Below are positions 9,391-18,427 of a stretch of 64,000 nt of DNA, in pieces. The notes under the pieces are model-generated. The model searched no databases and was not told the DNA's origin. It was given only the letters and a program-made list of their open reading frames with translations. The position numbers and the translations under genes were made by a program. Every line of letters starts with the position of its first letter. Positions within the stretch are counted from its first letter, which is position 1. This DNA comes from Saccharopolyspora soli (lineage in GTDB: Bacteria > Actinomycetota > Actinomycetes > Mycobacteriales > Pseudonocardiaceae): NCBI RefSeq assembly GCF_022678645.1, contig NZ_JALBWV010000044.1, positions 1-64,000 of the forward strand, read 5' to 3'.

Positions 9391-9784
9391 GTGACCCGCC
9401 GCACGGCCCTGCCCAGCGTCGAAGACGTCCAGTTGGCTATCAAGGAACTGACCGGGGCCACTGGCAAACCGCCGACCATCTTGGCGCTGGCCAGGCGATT
9501 CGGGTTGGCCAACACCACGTTCCGGCGCCACTTCCCCGAAATCGCCGTTGACCTCGAGCACCAACGGGCCACCGATCCCACCTCGACCGAGGCCGCGATC
9601 AGCCGATTCGACCAGCTCACTCGACAACGACAAGCTACGGCGGGACAACCACGAACTCCGCGAACACCTCGACCTGGCCGCCGCGAACATCCAGCGGCTC
9701 ACGCTGGACAACTACCGGCCGCGCCAGCAACTCGAAGCCGCCACGAAAGTCATCAGGATTGATCGGCGGTCCACTCCCCGTTGA
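9391..9784 (+). pseudogene. Recombinase helper (TnpC/DUF6262-like), frameshifted
   Basis: A small basic HTH plus coiled-coil protein. The first frame reads VTRRTALPSVEDVQLAIKEL and PPTILALARRFGLANTTFRR. After a shift near 9620 the second frame gives LRRDNHELREHLDLAAANIQ and RLTLDNYRPRQQLEAA, ending at 9784. This architecture (HTH then heptad-rich coil) is typical of the third protein of Tn554-like tyrosine-recombinase modules. No intact recombinase precedes it, so it is an orphan remnant. Confidence 0.5.
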
Positions 9785-9929
9785 ACGCCGTCGATCTGGT
9801 CCAACGGCGTTCTGAGCGGCAGTGGGCGTCGAAGAACGGGCGTCGGTTCGTCACAAGCGGATACCTTCATACCTTCCGAGGTTGGTCAGGGCCGGTCACG
9901 GCGCCGGTCCTCGGTGGTTGTTGGTTGTT

Positions 9930-10643
9930 TCAGCAGGCCAGTTGGGTCGCGAGGTCGGATGCGGACGTGGCGGCGATGTCACAAATGGTGTCGGCCGCGC
10001 GGTCCGCTTCGCGGTAGGGGCCTTTCTCCGCAGGGCGTTGCAGGAACGCGGTGCACAGCCCGGCGGCACGGGCGCCATCGATGTCCCAGCTGTGCGCAGC
10101 GACCATCAGCACTTCGCGGCGGGCGACATCCAGCAGTTGCGCAGCGGTCAGGTACGCAGCCGGGGCCGGTTTGTAGGTGCGCGCGAGTTCCGCGGATGCG
10201 ATCGCGTCAAAGGACGAGCCGGCGGCCTTGACCAGATTGACCAGCAGACCGAAACCACCGTTCGACAGCGCCACCACGGTGTAGCGATGGCGTAGCCGGG
10301 TCAGCAGCTCGTCGCTGTCCGGCCAGGCCGGCAGGCGATGCCAAGCCCGCACCAACCGTGTGCGGTCGGACTCGCTCACCGTGCTGCCCACGCCGTGCTC
10401 GGTAAGCAAGGCGTTCAGCGATTCGCGGTGCAGCGTGTCCAGGTAGGCCCACTCCCGTTCGGCGTTGTTGACCCGCGCCATCGCGGGCAGGTAGCGGTCA
10501 CGCCACGAGTCGGCGAACGCTGCCGGATCGAGATCGATCCGGCGGTGTGCGAACACCTCGCCGACCTGCTCGGTGATCCCGGTGTGCCAGTCCACCGTGG
10601 TGCCGAAGATGTCGAACGCCACCACGCGCACGTCGTCGAGCAT
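9930..10643 (-). CDS. HAD-superfamily haloacid dehalogenase type II-like
   Basis: A 237-residue HAD hydrolase. The nucleophile Asp11 is in VVAFDIFGTTVDW, motif II Ser127 in LSNGG, motif III Lys158 in TYKPAP, and the acidic motif IV in AAHSWDIDGARAAG (about D187), in the order and spacing of the L-2-haloacid dehalogenase group. ATG 10643 has a strong GGAGGAGG upstream. The gene appears intact although the flavoprotein gene just upstream is broken. The physiological substrate could be a haloacid or a phosphate ester. Confidence 0.8.
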   Translation of the reverse strand: MLDDVRVVAFDIFGTTVDWHTGITEQVGEVFAHRRIDLDPAAFADSWRDRYLPAMARVNNAEREWAYLDTLHRESLNALLTEHGVGSTVSESDRTRLVRAWHRLPAWPDSDELLTRLRHRYTVVALSNGGFGLLVNLVKAAGSSFDAIASAELARTYKPAPAAYLTAAQLLDVARREVLMVAAHSWDIDGARAAGLCTAFLQRPAEKGPYREADRAADTICDIAATSASDLATQLAC

Positions 10644-11285
10644 GCCCTTGCCTCCTCCGTCCGGGTTCGTGGTGCCCGCTGCCTGCCACGGCCACGCGCT
10701 TGCCCGCGTACCGCGCCCGCACGCCCGCATCGGCCAGGTCCGGAACCTGGTAGGTGATGCGCTCGCGCGCTGCGCGCTCCCCGACCGCTGGCAAGCCATC
10801 GCCACCGAGCGGGTTCGGGCTGGCCCCAGGTCCCGGAAGCGTCGATCACCGCCCGCGCGATGATCCGCTCCTCACCGTCGACGGTCTCGACGTGCACGCT
10901 CAGCGACTCGGAATCCCGGCCCGCGTCGACCACGCGATCCCGCCCGCGGCGAGCCACCCCGACCACTCGCGCGCCGAAGCGGACCCGCTGGCCCAGCGAC
11001 GCAGCCAACGGCCGCAGGTATTGCTCGCCCCAGTCCGCGCCAGCCGGATATGCCGTCGGCTCCGGGCGCTGCCACCCGTGCCGTTCCAGCGACCGGGCTC
11101 CGGCCGGATCGATCAGTTCCGACCACGGCGAGAACAGCCGCACGTGGCCCCCACTCCCGCACCGAGGTGCCCGCCTCCGGGCCTGCCTCGAGCACCACCG
11201 GCTCCAGACCGCGCTCCAGTACGTACGCCGCAGCGGCGCGCCCGATCGGGCCCGCGCCCACCACCACAACTGGCAACTCGTCCAC
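10644..11285 (-). pseudogene. FAD/NAD(P)-binding flavoprotein monooxygenase, frameshifted and 3'-truncated
   Basis: Starts at GTG 11285 behind GGGGAGAG. The first frame has the Rossmann motif VVVVGAGPIGRAAAAYVLE and VVLEAGPEAGTSVREWG. A second frame continues with HVRLFSPWSELIDPAGARSL and VIDASGTWGQPEP. A third gives ITYQVPDLADAGVRARYAGK and RVAVAGSGH, the second dinucleotide-binding fold. At least two frameshifts are needed, and the gene ends abruptly where the HAD gene begins. It is divergent from the ArsR fusion, and ATCGA/TCGAT half-sites lie near 11298-11315, so it may once have belonged to the arsenic regulon. Confidence 0.6.
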
Positions 11286-11372
11286 AACTCTCCCCTTCCA
11301 TCGATCCTCTTCGATAAAGACGAGAGCAATGTATCGACCCGGACCGATGAAACAACCATCGACCGCGATCGA

Positions 11373-11400
11373 TTGACAAATATCGACGTGTGTCGATACT
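11373..11400 (+). promoter_or_regulatory. Promoter and ArsR operator of the ArsR-GNAT gene
   Basis: A -35 TTGACA (11373-11378) and -10 GATACT (11395-11400) are 16 bp apart. The palindrome TATCGAC-GTGT-GTCGATA (11381-11398) fills the spacer and overlaps the -10. The ATG at 11407 is only 6 bp beyond the -10, implying a leaderless or nearly leaderless transcript that is self-repressed. Confidence 0.7.
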
Positions 11401-11406
11401 GGGGTC

Positions 11407-12246
11407 ATGACGACGACGGTGCCCGAGACCGGGTTGCTTGCGGCCGAGGACGCGGCCACCTACGCGGAGTGGTTCGCGTGCCTGGCCGAACCCACCCGCG
11501 TCCGGCTGCTGCACGCCGTCGCGGTGGCCGGGACCATCAGCGTGGGCGCGTTGACCGAGCAGCTGGGCATCAGCCAGTCCACCTGCTCGCACCACGTGAG
11601 CAAGCTCGCCGAGGTCGGCTTCGTCTTGCTGCACAAGGAAGGCACCGTCACCCAGGTCTCGGTCAACACCGCCTGCTGCACCGGACTCCCGCACGCCGCC
11701 GACGCCGTCATGGGCGTCGTCGCCCGACCGTGCTGCCCGGAGGACGTCCCCGACGACGTCACCGTTCGCCCGCTGGAGACCGGAGACTGGGCGGCGGTGC
11801 GGCGCGTCTACGCCGAAGGTATCGCCACCGGCAACGCGACCTTCGAAACCGAGGTCCCACCGCGGAAGTCCCTGGAAGCCAGGTGGATTCCCGGGCACCG
11901 GTGGGTCGCCGAGATCGACGGCCAGGTCGTCGGGTGGGCCGCCGCCAGCCCGGTGTCCAACCGCGCCTGCTACTCCGGCGTCGCCGAAACCTCCGTCTAC
12001 GTCGGCGAAGACTTCCGCTCACGCGGCGTTGGAAAAGCCTTGCTACACAAGCAAGTCACCGCCGCCGACGCCGACGGCCTGTGGACGCTGCAAACCTCGA
12101 TCTTCCCGGACAACCGGGCCAGCATCGCCCTGCACTACTCCGCGGGATTCCGCACCGTCGGCGTCCGGGAACGCATCGCCCAACACCACGGCATCTGGCG
12201 CGACACCGTCCTGCTGGAACGCCGCCGCACCTGCGACGACGCTTAA
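11407..12246 (+). CDS. ArsR repressor fused to GNAT acetyltransferase (ArsN-like)
   Basis: A 279-residue two-domain protein. Residues 1-105 are an ArsR/SmtB winged helix (LAEPTRVRLLHAVAVAG, then ISQSTCSHHVSKLAEVGFVL) with thiols C25, C60, C90-C91 and C109-C110, which could bind As(III). Residues 118-272 are a GNAT domain with the acetyl-CoA loop RSRGVGKALL (204-213) and FETEVPP and SIFPDNRASI motifs shared by phosphinothricin/ArsN-type N-acetyltransferases. ArsN enzymes are known to acetylate arsinothricin or phosphinothricin; applying that here is inference. The fusion would couple arsenic sensing directly to a detoxification enzyme. It precedes an ArsO-like flavoprotein by 62 bp. Confidence 0.8.
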   Translation: MTTTVPETGLLAAEDAATYAEWFACLAEPTRVRLLHAVAVAGTISVGALTEQLGISQSTCSHHVSKLAEVGFVLLHKEGTVTQVSVNTACCTGLPHAADAVMGVVARPCCPEDVPDDVTVRPLETGDWAAVRRVYAEGIATGNATFETEVPPRKSLEARWIPGHRWVAEIDGQVVGWAAASPVSNRACYSGVAETSVYVGEDFRSRGVGKALLHKQVTAADADGLWTLQTSIFPDNRASIALHYSAGFRTVGVRERIAQHHGIWRDTVLLERRRTCDDA

Positions 12247-12308
12247 CCACTCATCCATCCCACATCACCCGTCGCTCGCCCCCGGGCGACGGTCGATGAA
12301 AGGTGCCT

Positions 12309-13393
12309 ATGAACGACCACGACGCTCTCGTCATCGGCGGCGGCCAAGCCGGACTCGCCGCCGCCCACGCCCTCCGAACCCGCGGAATCCGGCCGGTGGT
12401 ACTGGAAGCCGGGGCCGAGCCGGTCGGGTCCTGGCCGCGCTACTACGACAGCCTCACCCTGTTCTCACCCGCCCGATTCAGCGCCTTCCCCGGTGCTCCC
12501 TTCCCCGGCGATCCCGACCGCTACCCGCACCGCGACGAAGTCGTCAACTACCTCCGGCGCTACGCCACCAGCCTCGACGCCGACATCCGCACCCATCACC
12601 GCGTCACCGCCGTCACCGCAGACGACGGCACCTACACCGTCCACACCGGACACGACGAGACACTCACAGCACCACTGCTCATCGCGGCCACCGGCGGCTT
12701 CAGCCGCCCTTACCAGCCGGACCTACCCGGGCTCGACCAGTTCACCGGCCGGGCTGTCCATGCCGCCGACTACCGCAATCCCAAGCCTTTCGCCGGACAG
12801 CGCGTCATCGTCGTCGGTGGCGGCAACTCCGCCGTCCAGATCGCCGTCGAACTCGCCGAACACGCCCACGTCACCATCACCAGCCGCACACCCCTGCGCT
12901 ACGCCAACCCCACGCTCCTGGGCAAAGACCTGCACTTCTGGACCGCCACCACCAGGCTGGGCATCCTGCCCCTCGGACCGTGGCTGCGCACTATCCCCAC
13001 CACCCCGATCTCCGACAAGGGCGCCTACCGCGCCGCGATCGACGCCGGAAAACCCGACCACCGGCCGATGTTCACCCACCTCGACACCGACACGATCACC
13101 TGGTCCGACGGGAGCCGCGAACCAGTCGACGCGATCATCGTCGCCACCGGCTACCGCCCCGACGTCAGCTACCTACGACCCCTCGGCGCCCTCGACCCTC
13201 CGGTGCCCCGAGACACCTGCGCGGCCTCTCCCGAACAGGCCCCGGACTCGGCTACGTCGGCCTGGAATGGCAACGCAGCTTCTCCTCCGCCACCCTCCGC
13301 GGCGTCCACCGCGACGCCCACTACGTCGCCGCACGCCTCACCGCATCGAAACCCGCTCGCCGCCAACGCTGCTGCGTGCCTGCCCTGCGTTGA
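12309..13393 (+). pseudogene. ArsO-like FAD/NAD(P) flavoprotein monooxygenase, one frameshift
   Basis: Starts at ATG 12309 with AAAGG upstream. FAD motif GGGQAG is at residues 10-15, VVGGGNSAVQIAVELAE is the NADPH fold, and IIVATGYRPDVSYL is the ATG-type motif, as in flavin monooxygenases of arsenic operons. After LGALD (near 13195) the frame changes. The natural tail GLGYVGLEWQRSFSSATLRG and VHRDAHYVAARL lies one frame over and stops at 13391-13393. Only one indel separates this from a complete 360-residue gene, so a sequencing error is possible. Its stop abuts the arsM stop on the other strand with no spacer. Confidence 0.75.
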
Positions 13394-14134
13394 TCAGGAC
13401 GATCCGAGCGCGGGTTTGGTCGCGCGAATGATCGCCGAGTGCACGCCCGCACCAACGTGCTGGGTGAAGGTGACCTCGGCGTTGGTGAAGCCGATCGTGG
13501 TCAGCACGTCCAGGTATGCGTTGCACGTCAGCGTGCCGATGGGGCATCCGACCCGTTCCTCGGCACTGCGGCGTTCCGGCCCGGAAACGCTGCCGTCCGC
13601 GACGATGTCGCTGATGCCAAGTCGACCACCCGGCTTCAGCACGCGGAACGCTTCGGCGAGCGCACGGGGCTTGTCGGTGGACAGCGTGATCACACAGTTG
13701 GAGATGACCACATCCACACTCCTATCGGGAAGCGGGACGTCTTCGAGATACCCCTGCAGGAACTCGACGTTGCTCGCACCCTCACGGGCGGCATTGGCGC
13801 GAGCGAGACGCAGCATGTCCTCGCTGGCGTCGAGCCCATACGCCCAGCCCGTCCCGCCGACCCGGCGCGCCGAGAGCAACACGTCCAAGCCACCACCCGA
13901 CCCCAGATCCAGCACCGTCTCGCCCTCGTGAAGGTCCACCACCGCAAGGGGATTGCCGCACCCGAGGCTCACCCGGGCCGCGTCGTCCGGGACATCGGTG
14001 TGGTCGGCATAACCGGCCGCGCCGAAACAGCCCTCCGTAAACACCTCACGGTCGCAGTCGGCGATCTGCTCACCGGCCAGCGCCGATCGCGCCAGCCCCG
14101 AGTACCGCTCGACGATCTCCTCCCGCTCGTCCAC
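13394..14134 (-). CDS. arsM: Arsenite S-adenosylmethionine methyltransferase
   Basis: A 246-residue class I SAM methyltransferase converting As(III) to methylated arsenicals. The SAM motif is VLDLGSGGGLDVLLSA (about residues 74-89). Cysteines in SLGCGNP (C59), ISNCVIT (C147) and RVGCPIG (C197) occupy the positions of the three conserved As-binding cysteines of the family, with further thiols C27, C36 and C204. Family landmarks ERYSGLA-like and SDIVADG are present. It starts 21 bp after the arsR stop, so arsR-arsM form an operon transcribed toward the ArsO-like gene. Confidence 0.9.
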   Translation of the reverse strand: MDEREEIVERYSGLARSALAGEQIADCDREVFTEGCFGAAGYADHTDVPDDAARVSLGCGNPLAVVDLHEGETVLDLGSGGGLDVLLSARRVGGTGWAYGLDASEDMLRLARANAAREGASNVEFLQGYLEDVPLPDRSVDVVISNCVITLSTDKPRALAEAFRVLKPGGRLGISDIVADGSVSGPERRSAEERVGCPIGTLTCNAYLDVLTTIGFTNAEVTFTQHVGAGVHSAIIRATKPALGSS

Positions 14135-14155
14135 CGTCGCTGCTCCCTCCGCTCA

Positions 14156-14476
14156 TCACGGCGTCACCGGCACCGGGCGCCCCATGACCACGTCGGCGGC
14201 CGTCGGGAAGCACTCCACGCACTCCTGGTTGATCCGATACCAGCTCGCAGTGCCACGACGCTCCACGAGCACGAACCCGACCTCCGCCAAGACTTTCAGG
14301 TGAGTGGACACGGTGGACTGCCCGACCTCCACCGCGTCGACGACCTCCCCCACCGTCATGGGCCGCTGCGCACGAGCCAACAGCGTCACGATCTGCACCC
14401 GCGTGGCATCGGCCAACGCCTTGAACCACGAGGCGTACTCGACGGCAGCACCACGATCCAACGGCACATCATTCAT
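14156..14476 (-). CDS. arsR: ArsR-family arsenic-responsive repressor
   Basis: A 106-residue winged-helix repressor. The HTH is TVGEVVDAVEVGQSTVSTHL (residues 41-60), and a C-terminal pair C86-x2-C89 (NQECVECF) could bind As(III). The ATG at 14476 lacks a Shine-Dalgarno sequence. A promoter placed on this strand (-35 TTGCCC at 14514-14509, 17-bp spacer, -10 TATCGT at 14491-14486) predicts a leaderless mRNA. Its operator overlaps both the -10 and the start codon. Longer upstream starts would have to read through the operator and are less likely. Confidence 0.85.
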   Translation of the reverse strand: MNDVPLDRGAAVEYASWFKALADATRVQIVTLLARAQRPMTVGEVVDAVEVGQSTVSTHLKVLAEVGFVLVERRGTASWYRINQECVECFPTAADVVMGRPVPVTP

Positions 14477-14500
14477 CGTTAATCGACGATAAACGATGAA
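14472..14500. promoter_or_regulatory. ArsR operator overlapping start codon
   Basis: TTCATCGTT (14472-14480) and AACGATGAA (14492-14500) form a perfect 9-bp inverted repeat enclosing a second small palindrome ATCG-A-CGAT (14482-14490). The arsR ATG lies in the left arm. ATCG/CGAT cores are shared with the operator at 11381-11398. Confidence 0.75.
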
Positions 14501-14909
14501 AAGGAGGTGGGCAAGCATCCACACCCCCTCATCAGGCGGCAGTCGTTCGTAGTTCGGTTAAGGACGAGCGACGGAGTGCTGCGCCACCCGTCGTTTCGTC
14601 GACTTGTTGCTCCGGACTGACAGGCCCTGTCATACGATCTGACGCCGGTTTTCTCCCGCTGCCACGAACGCCGCCTCGCGGGCGCGTCCGCGTGACTACT
14701 CCTGTCCACTATGGACCTGGCTACAGCCTGGTGCGTCTTTAATCTCTACCAGGCAGCACATGTGGTTTCATGCCCTACGGCGCTCCCAGAGAGCAGCACC
14801 GTGCTGTCTGCGACCGGAACGGGGTGGCCGCTGCTGTCGGTCACCCCGTGCCTGCGGTGCAACGGTCGCGTCGGTCGTTTCGCCCTAGGGCGCCGGGACG
14901 CGGGGACGG
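14501..14909. other. Gene-free stretch
   Basis: About 400 bp between arsR and the DUF397 remnant. Apart from the arsR -35 region I see no convincing gene, RNA or repeat. Confidence 0.4.
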
Positions 14910-15273
14910 CTATCGGCACAGGGCCATGTTTGGTGTGGTGTTCCGGTCGAAGTCTCCTTGGGCGATGCCGTCCAGGAAGGCGAGGACTTCGGCTTCGGTG
15001 AACTCCAGTTCCGCGGTCGTTCCGCAGGGTTGGGGCACGGTGCTGCGGAAGGCATACGTTCCGTTGTCGCGGCGGGTGATGTCCAGGCAGGGGCCGTGGG
15101 TGTGCCCGGCGCGGACGTGGGCGAAGAAATGGTCGAACTGTGCTTCGGTGAACACGAGGCGGTGGTCGTCGGGCGCTGCGAAGGTTTGTCGTCGCGGAGT
15201 TCGACCCAGCCGTCCCGGCGGGCCACACGTACGCATTCCTGGTTCGCGTGACTGGCTTTGGCCTTGCGGAAGG
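14910..15273 (-). pseudogene. Tandem DUF397 protein, frameshifted
   Basis: DUF397 domains are short proteins common beside XRE/MmyB regulators in actinomycetes. The minus strand starts with FRKAKASHANQECVRVARRD and GWVELRDDK, then shifts frame into DDHRLVFTEAQFDHFFAHVR (end of repeat 1). It continues through AELEFTEAEVLAFLDGIAQG (end of repeat 2). At least one indel near 15180 breaks it, and the upstream start is replaced by IS982 sequence. Confidence 0.55.
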
Positions 15274-15384
15274 CTCGGCGTCGGTCAACAGCGGCCGGCG
15301 CCCGATGCGCCGTGGGCCGATGAGGTGATCGTCGAGGAAGCAGTACAGTGCGGCCAGAAGGGTGTCAAGATCGTCGTCACACAA
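15274..15384 (-). pseudogene. IS982-family transposase N-terminal remnant
   Basis: The first 37 residues from 15384, MCDDDLDTLLAALYCFLDDH then LIGPRRIGRRPLLTDAE, match the start of IS982 transposases (DLxTLLxALYxxxDDHL...GRPPxLTDAE). The sequence then switches abruptly to the DUF397 remnant, so this is the scar of an IS end. Confidence 0.6.
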
Positions 15385-15454
15385 TGATCATGGACACCCT
15401 TCGTCCCTGTCGGGCACCCACTCGGCCACCAGCCACGACTTCGGAATCCCTGAT

Positions 15455-16165
15455 CTAGGCAGCGCTTTCATCTGACGCTTGCGTGGCACGCGCCTGCGCG
15501 ATCTGTCGGCCCCGGTCGGAGTCGGGGAACCGCTCGAGCATCGTGCGCAAGTCGTGCGCGTCGACATTGGCGCCGAACGTCTCGGCGCCCGGCTCGAGTT
15601 GGACGCCGTCCGCGAGGGAACCGGCGATGACGGGGTCGAAGCCGAGGTCGTTGACGACCCGGGCGACGGTCGTAAGATCATCCGGGTTGTCGCTGGCGAT
15701 GGCGATCGCCTTGCGATCCGGTTCTCCCGCTGGCCGGGCCTCGTCTTCGAGGTCGTGATAGCCCATGTGGTTGAAGGCCTTGACGACGCGGGCGTCGCGG
15801 AGGAACGCCTGCACGGTCTGGCTGCTGGATGTGGTCGGGTCGTTGAGGTCGTCGCGGACGCCGTCGACCTCCCACCAGTAGTTCATGGCGTCGATCACGA
15901 GCTTGCCGCGAAGCGCGTCCGCCGGGATGGTGCGGTACTTGCCGAGGGGTAGAGCGAGGATCACGATATCGGAGCCGAGCGCTGCGGCTGAGGCGGTGGT
16001 GGCGATCGCTCCGGGGGCGAGTACGTCGACGGTGAGTGCGATCTTCGCCGGGTCGCCGGAGCCTGCGAGCAGGACGCGGTAACCGGCCGCGATGGCGAGG
16101 CGGGCGAGCACGGTACCGACTTTGCCGGCGCCGAGGATTCCGAGTGTCGTGCCGGTGCCGCTCAT
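15455..16165 (-). CDS. fno: F420-dependent NADP oxidoreductase (NADPH:F420 reductase)
   Basis: A 236-residue enzyme moving hydride between NADPH and coenzyme F420. It has the N-terminal Rossmann [16 protein letters not shown] (GxGxxG at 12-17), [19 protein letters not shown], and [10 protein letters not shown] in the position of the family MNP/NPY segment. The tail is [18 protein letters not shown] 16165 overlaps the stop of the upstream LLM gene (ATGA), indicating translational coupling. It would supply reduced F420 to the two LLM oxidoreductases of the operon. Confidence 0.8.
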   Translation of the reverse strand: MSGTGTTLGILGAGKVGTVLARLAIAAGYRVLLAGSGDPAKIALTVDVLAPGAIATTASAAALGSDIVILALPLGKYRTIPADALRGKLVIDAMNYWWEVDGVRDDLNDPTTSSSQTVQAFLRDARVVKAFNHMGYHDLEDEARPAGEPDRKAIAIASDNPDDLTTVARVVNDLGFDPVIAGSLADGVQLEPGAETFGANVDAHDLRTMLERFPDSDRGRQIAQARATQASDESAA

Positions 16166-17229
16166 GACCGCGCCTCGGTGTTCGCGGCGACGGCGGGCTG
16201 CTCGGCGAGGAGTTCTCGGACCATCGGAATCACGCGGGTGCCGTAGAGCTCGACCGCACGCAGTCGGGCACTCGTCGGGATGGTTCCCGTCGTGTAGATC
16301 AGGTCGAAGCGTCCGACACCGAGGGTCTGGATGGCTTGTGCCATCTTGCGGGCGACGGTCTCGGGCGAGCCGATGTACATCGATCCGTGGTCGATTTCGG
16401 CGTCGTAGTGCTCGTGGCGGATGGGCGGCCAGCCGCGCAGGGCGCCGATCCGGTCGCGGATCACCTGGTATCGGGGCCACACGAGCTCTCGGGCCTCCTC
16501 GTCGGTGTTGGCGATGAAGCCGGGTGAGTGCATGCCGACGGGGTGGGCGGTGGTGCCGAGCTGCTCCGTGGCGCGCCGGTACAGGTCGATGTAGTGGGCG
16601 AACCGCGCAGGGGCTCCGCCGACGATCGCGAGCATGAGGGGGAATCCGTAGTACGCGGTGCGCACGACGGACTGCGGCGAGCCGCCGACGCCCACCCATG
16701 TGCTCAGGTGCCCGGACTCGGTCTTGGGGAAGACGTCCGCGTCCACGAGCGGGGCGCGCTTGGTGCCCGACCATGTGACGGGTTTTTCTTTGAGGAGCTC
16801 GGCGAACAGCTGGATCTTCTCCTCGAACAGGACGTCGTAGTCGGCCAGGTCGTAGCCGAACAGGGGGAACGACTCGGTGAACGAGCCGCGGCCGAGGATC
16901 ACCTCGGCCCGTCCGTTCGACAGGGCGTCAACGGTGGCGAAGCGCTGGAAGACACGTACGGGGTCGTCCGAGCTGAGCACGGTCACGCCGGAGCCGAGCC
17001 GGATGCGGGAGGTGCGTGTGGCGATGCCCGCGAGCACGGTTTCGGGGCTGGAGATAGCGTACTCCGGCCGGTGGTGCTCGCCGACCAGGAACACGTCCAC
17101 TCCCAGCTCATCGGCCAGCACCGCCTCGTCCATGGTCTGCCGGATCGCGGCCGCGTACGTGGTGAGCGCGCCTGTGTCGTCCTCCGGCACGTCACCGAAG
17201 GTGTCGAGTCCGAATTCGATCTCGGTCAT
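16162..17229 (-). CDS. LLM-class F420/flavin-dependent oxidoreductase (first)
   Basis: A 355-residue TIM-barrel luciferase-like oxidoreductase. Family landmarks are [65 protein letters not shown] and [13 protein letters not shown]. It is the middle gene of an operon: 24 bp after the second LLM gene and overlapping fno by four bases. Linkage to fno favours F420H2 as cofactor over FMNH2. It is strongly similar in layout to its neighbour at 17254 and probably arose by tandem duplication. Confidence 0.85.
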   Translation of the reverse strand: MTEIEFGLDTFGDVPEDDTGALTTYAAAIRQTMDEAVLADELGVDVFLVGEHHRPEYAISSPETVLAGIATRTSRIRLGSGVTVLSSDDPVRVFQRFATVDALSNGRAEVILGRGSFTESFPLFGYDLADYDVLFEEKIQLFAELLKEKPVTWSGTKRAPLVDADVFPKTESGHLSTWVGVGGSPQSVVRTAYYGFPLMLAIVGGAPARFAHYIDLYRRATEQLGTTAHPVGMHSPGFIANTDEEARELVWPRYQVIRDRIGALRGWPPIRHEHYDAEIDHGSMYIGSPETVARKMAQAIQTLGVGRFDLIYTTGTIPTSARLRAVELYGTRVIPMVRELLAEQPAVAANTEARS

Positions 17230-17253
17230 GATTCTCTTTCTCTCGGATGCGGG

Positions 17254-18303
17254 TCAGGCGGCGACGGGCTGCTTGGCGAGGAGTTCGCGGACGCGTGGGG
17301 CGACCTCGCGGCCGAGCAGTTCGATCGTGCGGGCGCGGGCCTCCTGCGGGAGGTGCATGATGTCGTACTTCAGGTCGAAGCGATTCAGCCGCAGCTCGCG
17401 CGCCATCCGGGCGATCTTCTGTGCGACGGTTTCCGGGGATCCAACGAACAGGGCCCCGTCGACGACTTCACGCTCGTAGCGCGCTCGGGTCGGGGCGTAG
17501 AACCCGCGCTCGTTCGCGAGGTCGGTCACGACCGACTCCCAGTTCCGCCACCAGGTCTCCACCGCCTCCTCGTCGGTGTCCGCCACCAGGCCGAGAGAGT
17601 GCATACCCACCGGCTGAGCGGGCTGTCCGAACTGCTCCAGCGCGCGATGGAAGAGGTCGACGTGGCCGGCGAAGCGTTGCGGACGGCCGTCGATGATCGC
17701 CAGCATGAGCGGCAGCCCGTACCGGGCGGCGCGGATCACCGAGTTCGGGCTGCCGCCCACGCCGATCCAGGTGGGGATGCCGCCGGGCCGCATCCGCGGA
17801 TGCAGCACCTGGTCGACCAGCGGGGCACGGATCGTGCCTGACCAGGTCACGGCATCCTCCCGCTGCAATCGCATGAACAGGTCGAGCTTCTCCTCGAAGA
17901 GCTGCTCGTAGTCGGCCAGGTTGTAGCCGAACAGCGGGAACGACTCAGTCGCCGAGGCTCGGCCAAGCACCAGTCGCGCGCGACCGTTGGAGACCGCGTC
18001 GACGGTCGAGAACTCGTTGTAGAGGCGAACCGGGTCGTTGGTGCTCAGCACAGTCACGCTCGTGCCGAGTGCGATCCGTTCGGTCGCGGCCGCCGTGGCG
18101 GCAAGCAGCACCGGGGGCGCGGAGTCGTTGTGGCCTGGACGGTAGTGCTCGCCGACGCTGAACACGTCGAGGCCCACCTCCTCTGCGAGCCGCGCCTCCT
18201 GGACGAGTAGCCGCACCGTGTCCGCATCGCTGAGATCACGGCCGCCCGTCGAGGCGACCTCGCCGAATGAATTGAGTCCCAGCTCGAAACGTGTCTCGAA
18301 CAT
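17254..18303 (-). CDS. LLM-class F420/flavin-dependent oxidoreductase (second)
   Basis: A 349-residue luciferase-like protein and first gene of the F420 operon. Motifs parallel its neighbour: FELGLNSFGEV, AEEVGLDVFSVGEHYRPGHN, TSVTVLSTNDPVRLYNEFST and WIGVGGSPNSVI. ATG 18303 has GAGGGAGAG just upstream. The promoter region holds two identical 14-bp palindromes shared with the divergent MarR gene, so operon expression is probably released when MarR binds its ligand. The substrate is unknown; relatives reduce or oxygenate hydrophobic carbonyl and aromatic compounds. Confidence 0.85.
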   Translation of the reverse strand: MFETRFELGLNSFGEVASTGGRDLSDADTVRLLVQEARLAEEVGLDVFSVGEHYRPGHNDSAPPVLLAATAAATERIALGTSVTVLSTNDPVRLYNEFSTVDAVSNGRARLVLGRASATESFPLFGYNLADYEQLFEEKLDLFMRLQREDAVTWSGTIRAPLVDQVLHPRMRPGGIPTWIGVGGSPNSVIRAARYGLPLMLAIIDGRPQRFAGHVDLFHRALEQFGQPAQPVGMHSLGLVADTDEEAVETWWRNWESVVTDLANERGFYAPTRARYEREVVDGALFVGSPETVAQKIARMARELRLNRFDLKYDIMHLPQEARARTIELLGREVAPRVRELLAKQPVAA

Positions 18304-18356
18304 CAACTCTCCCTCGCCGGCTCGTCAGTCGCTGCGCGACCTGCCAGAGCCGTGTA

Positions 18357-18412
18357 ATTGACGTGTCAATAGTTCGCGATCCAGTGTGGGCCGATATCAT
18401 TGACGTGTCAAT
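18357..18412. promoter_or_regulatory. Twin MarR operators
   Basis: ATTGACGTGTCAAT occurs twice, identically, at 18357-18370 and 18399-18412. Each is a 6-bp inverted repeat ATTGAC/GTCAAT around GT. The copies are 42 bp apart start to start (four helical turns), between the F420 operon and marR. Binding on the same DNA face is expected. Confidence 0.85.
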
Positions 18413-18427
18413 CAAGGAGGGGCAGCG

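Noticed and set aside
16528-17841. 437-codon plus-strand frame
   Set aside because: Antisense to the two LLM oxidoreductases; Gly/Val/Asp-rich translation typical of a high-GC shadow frame.
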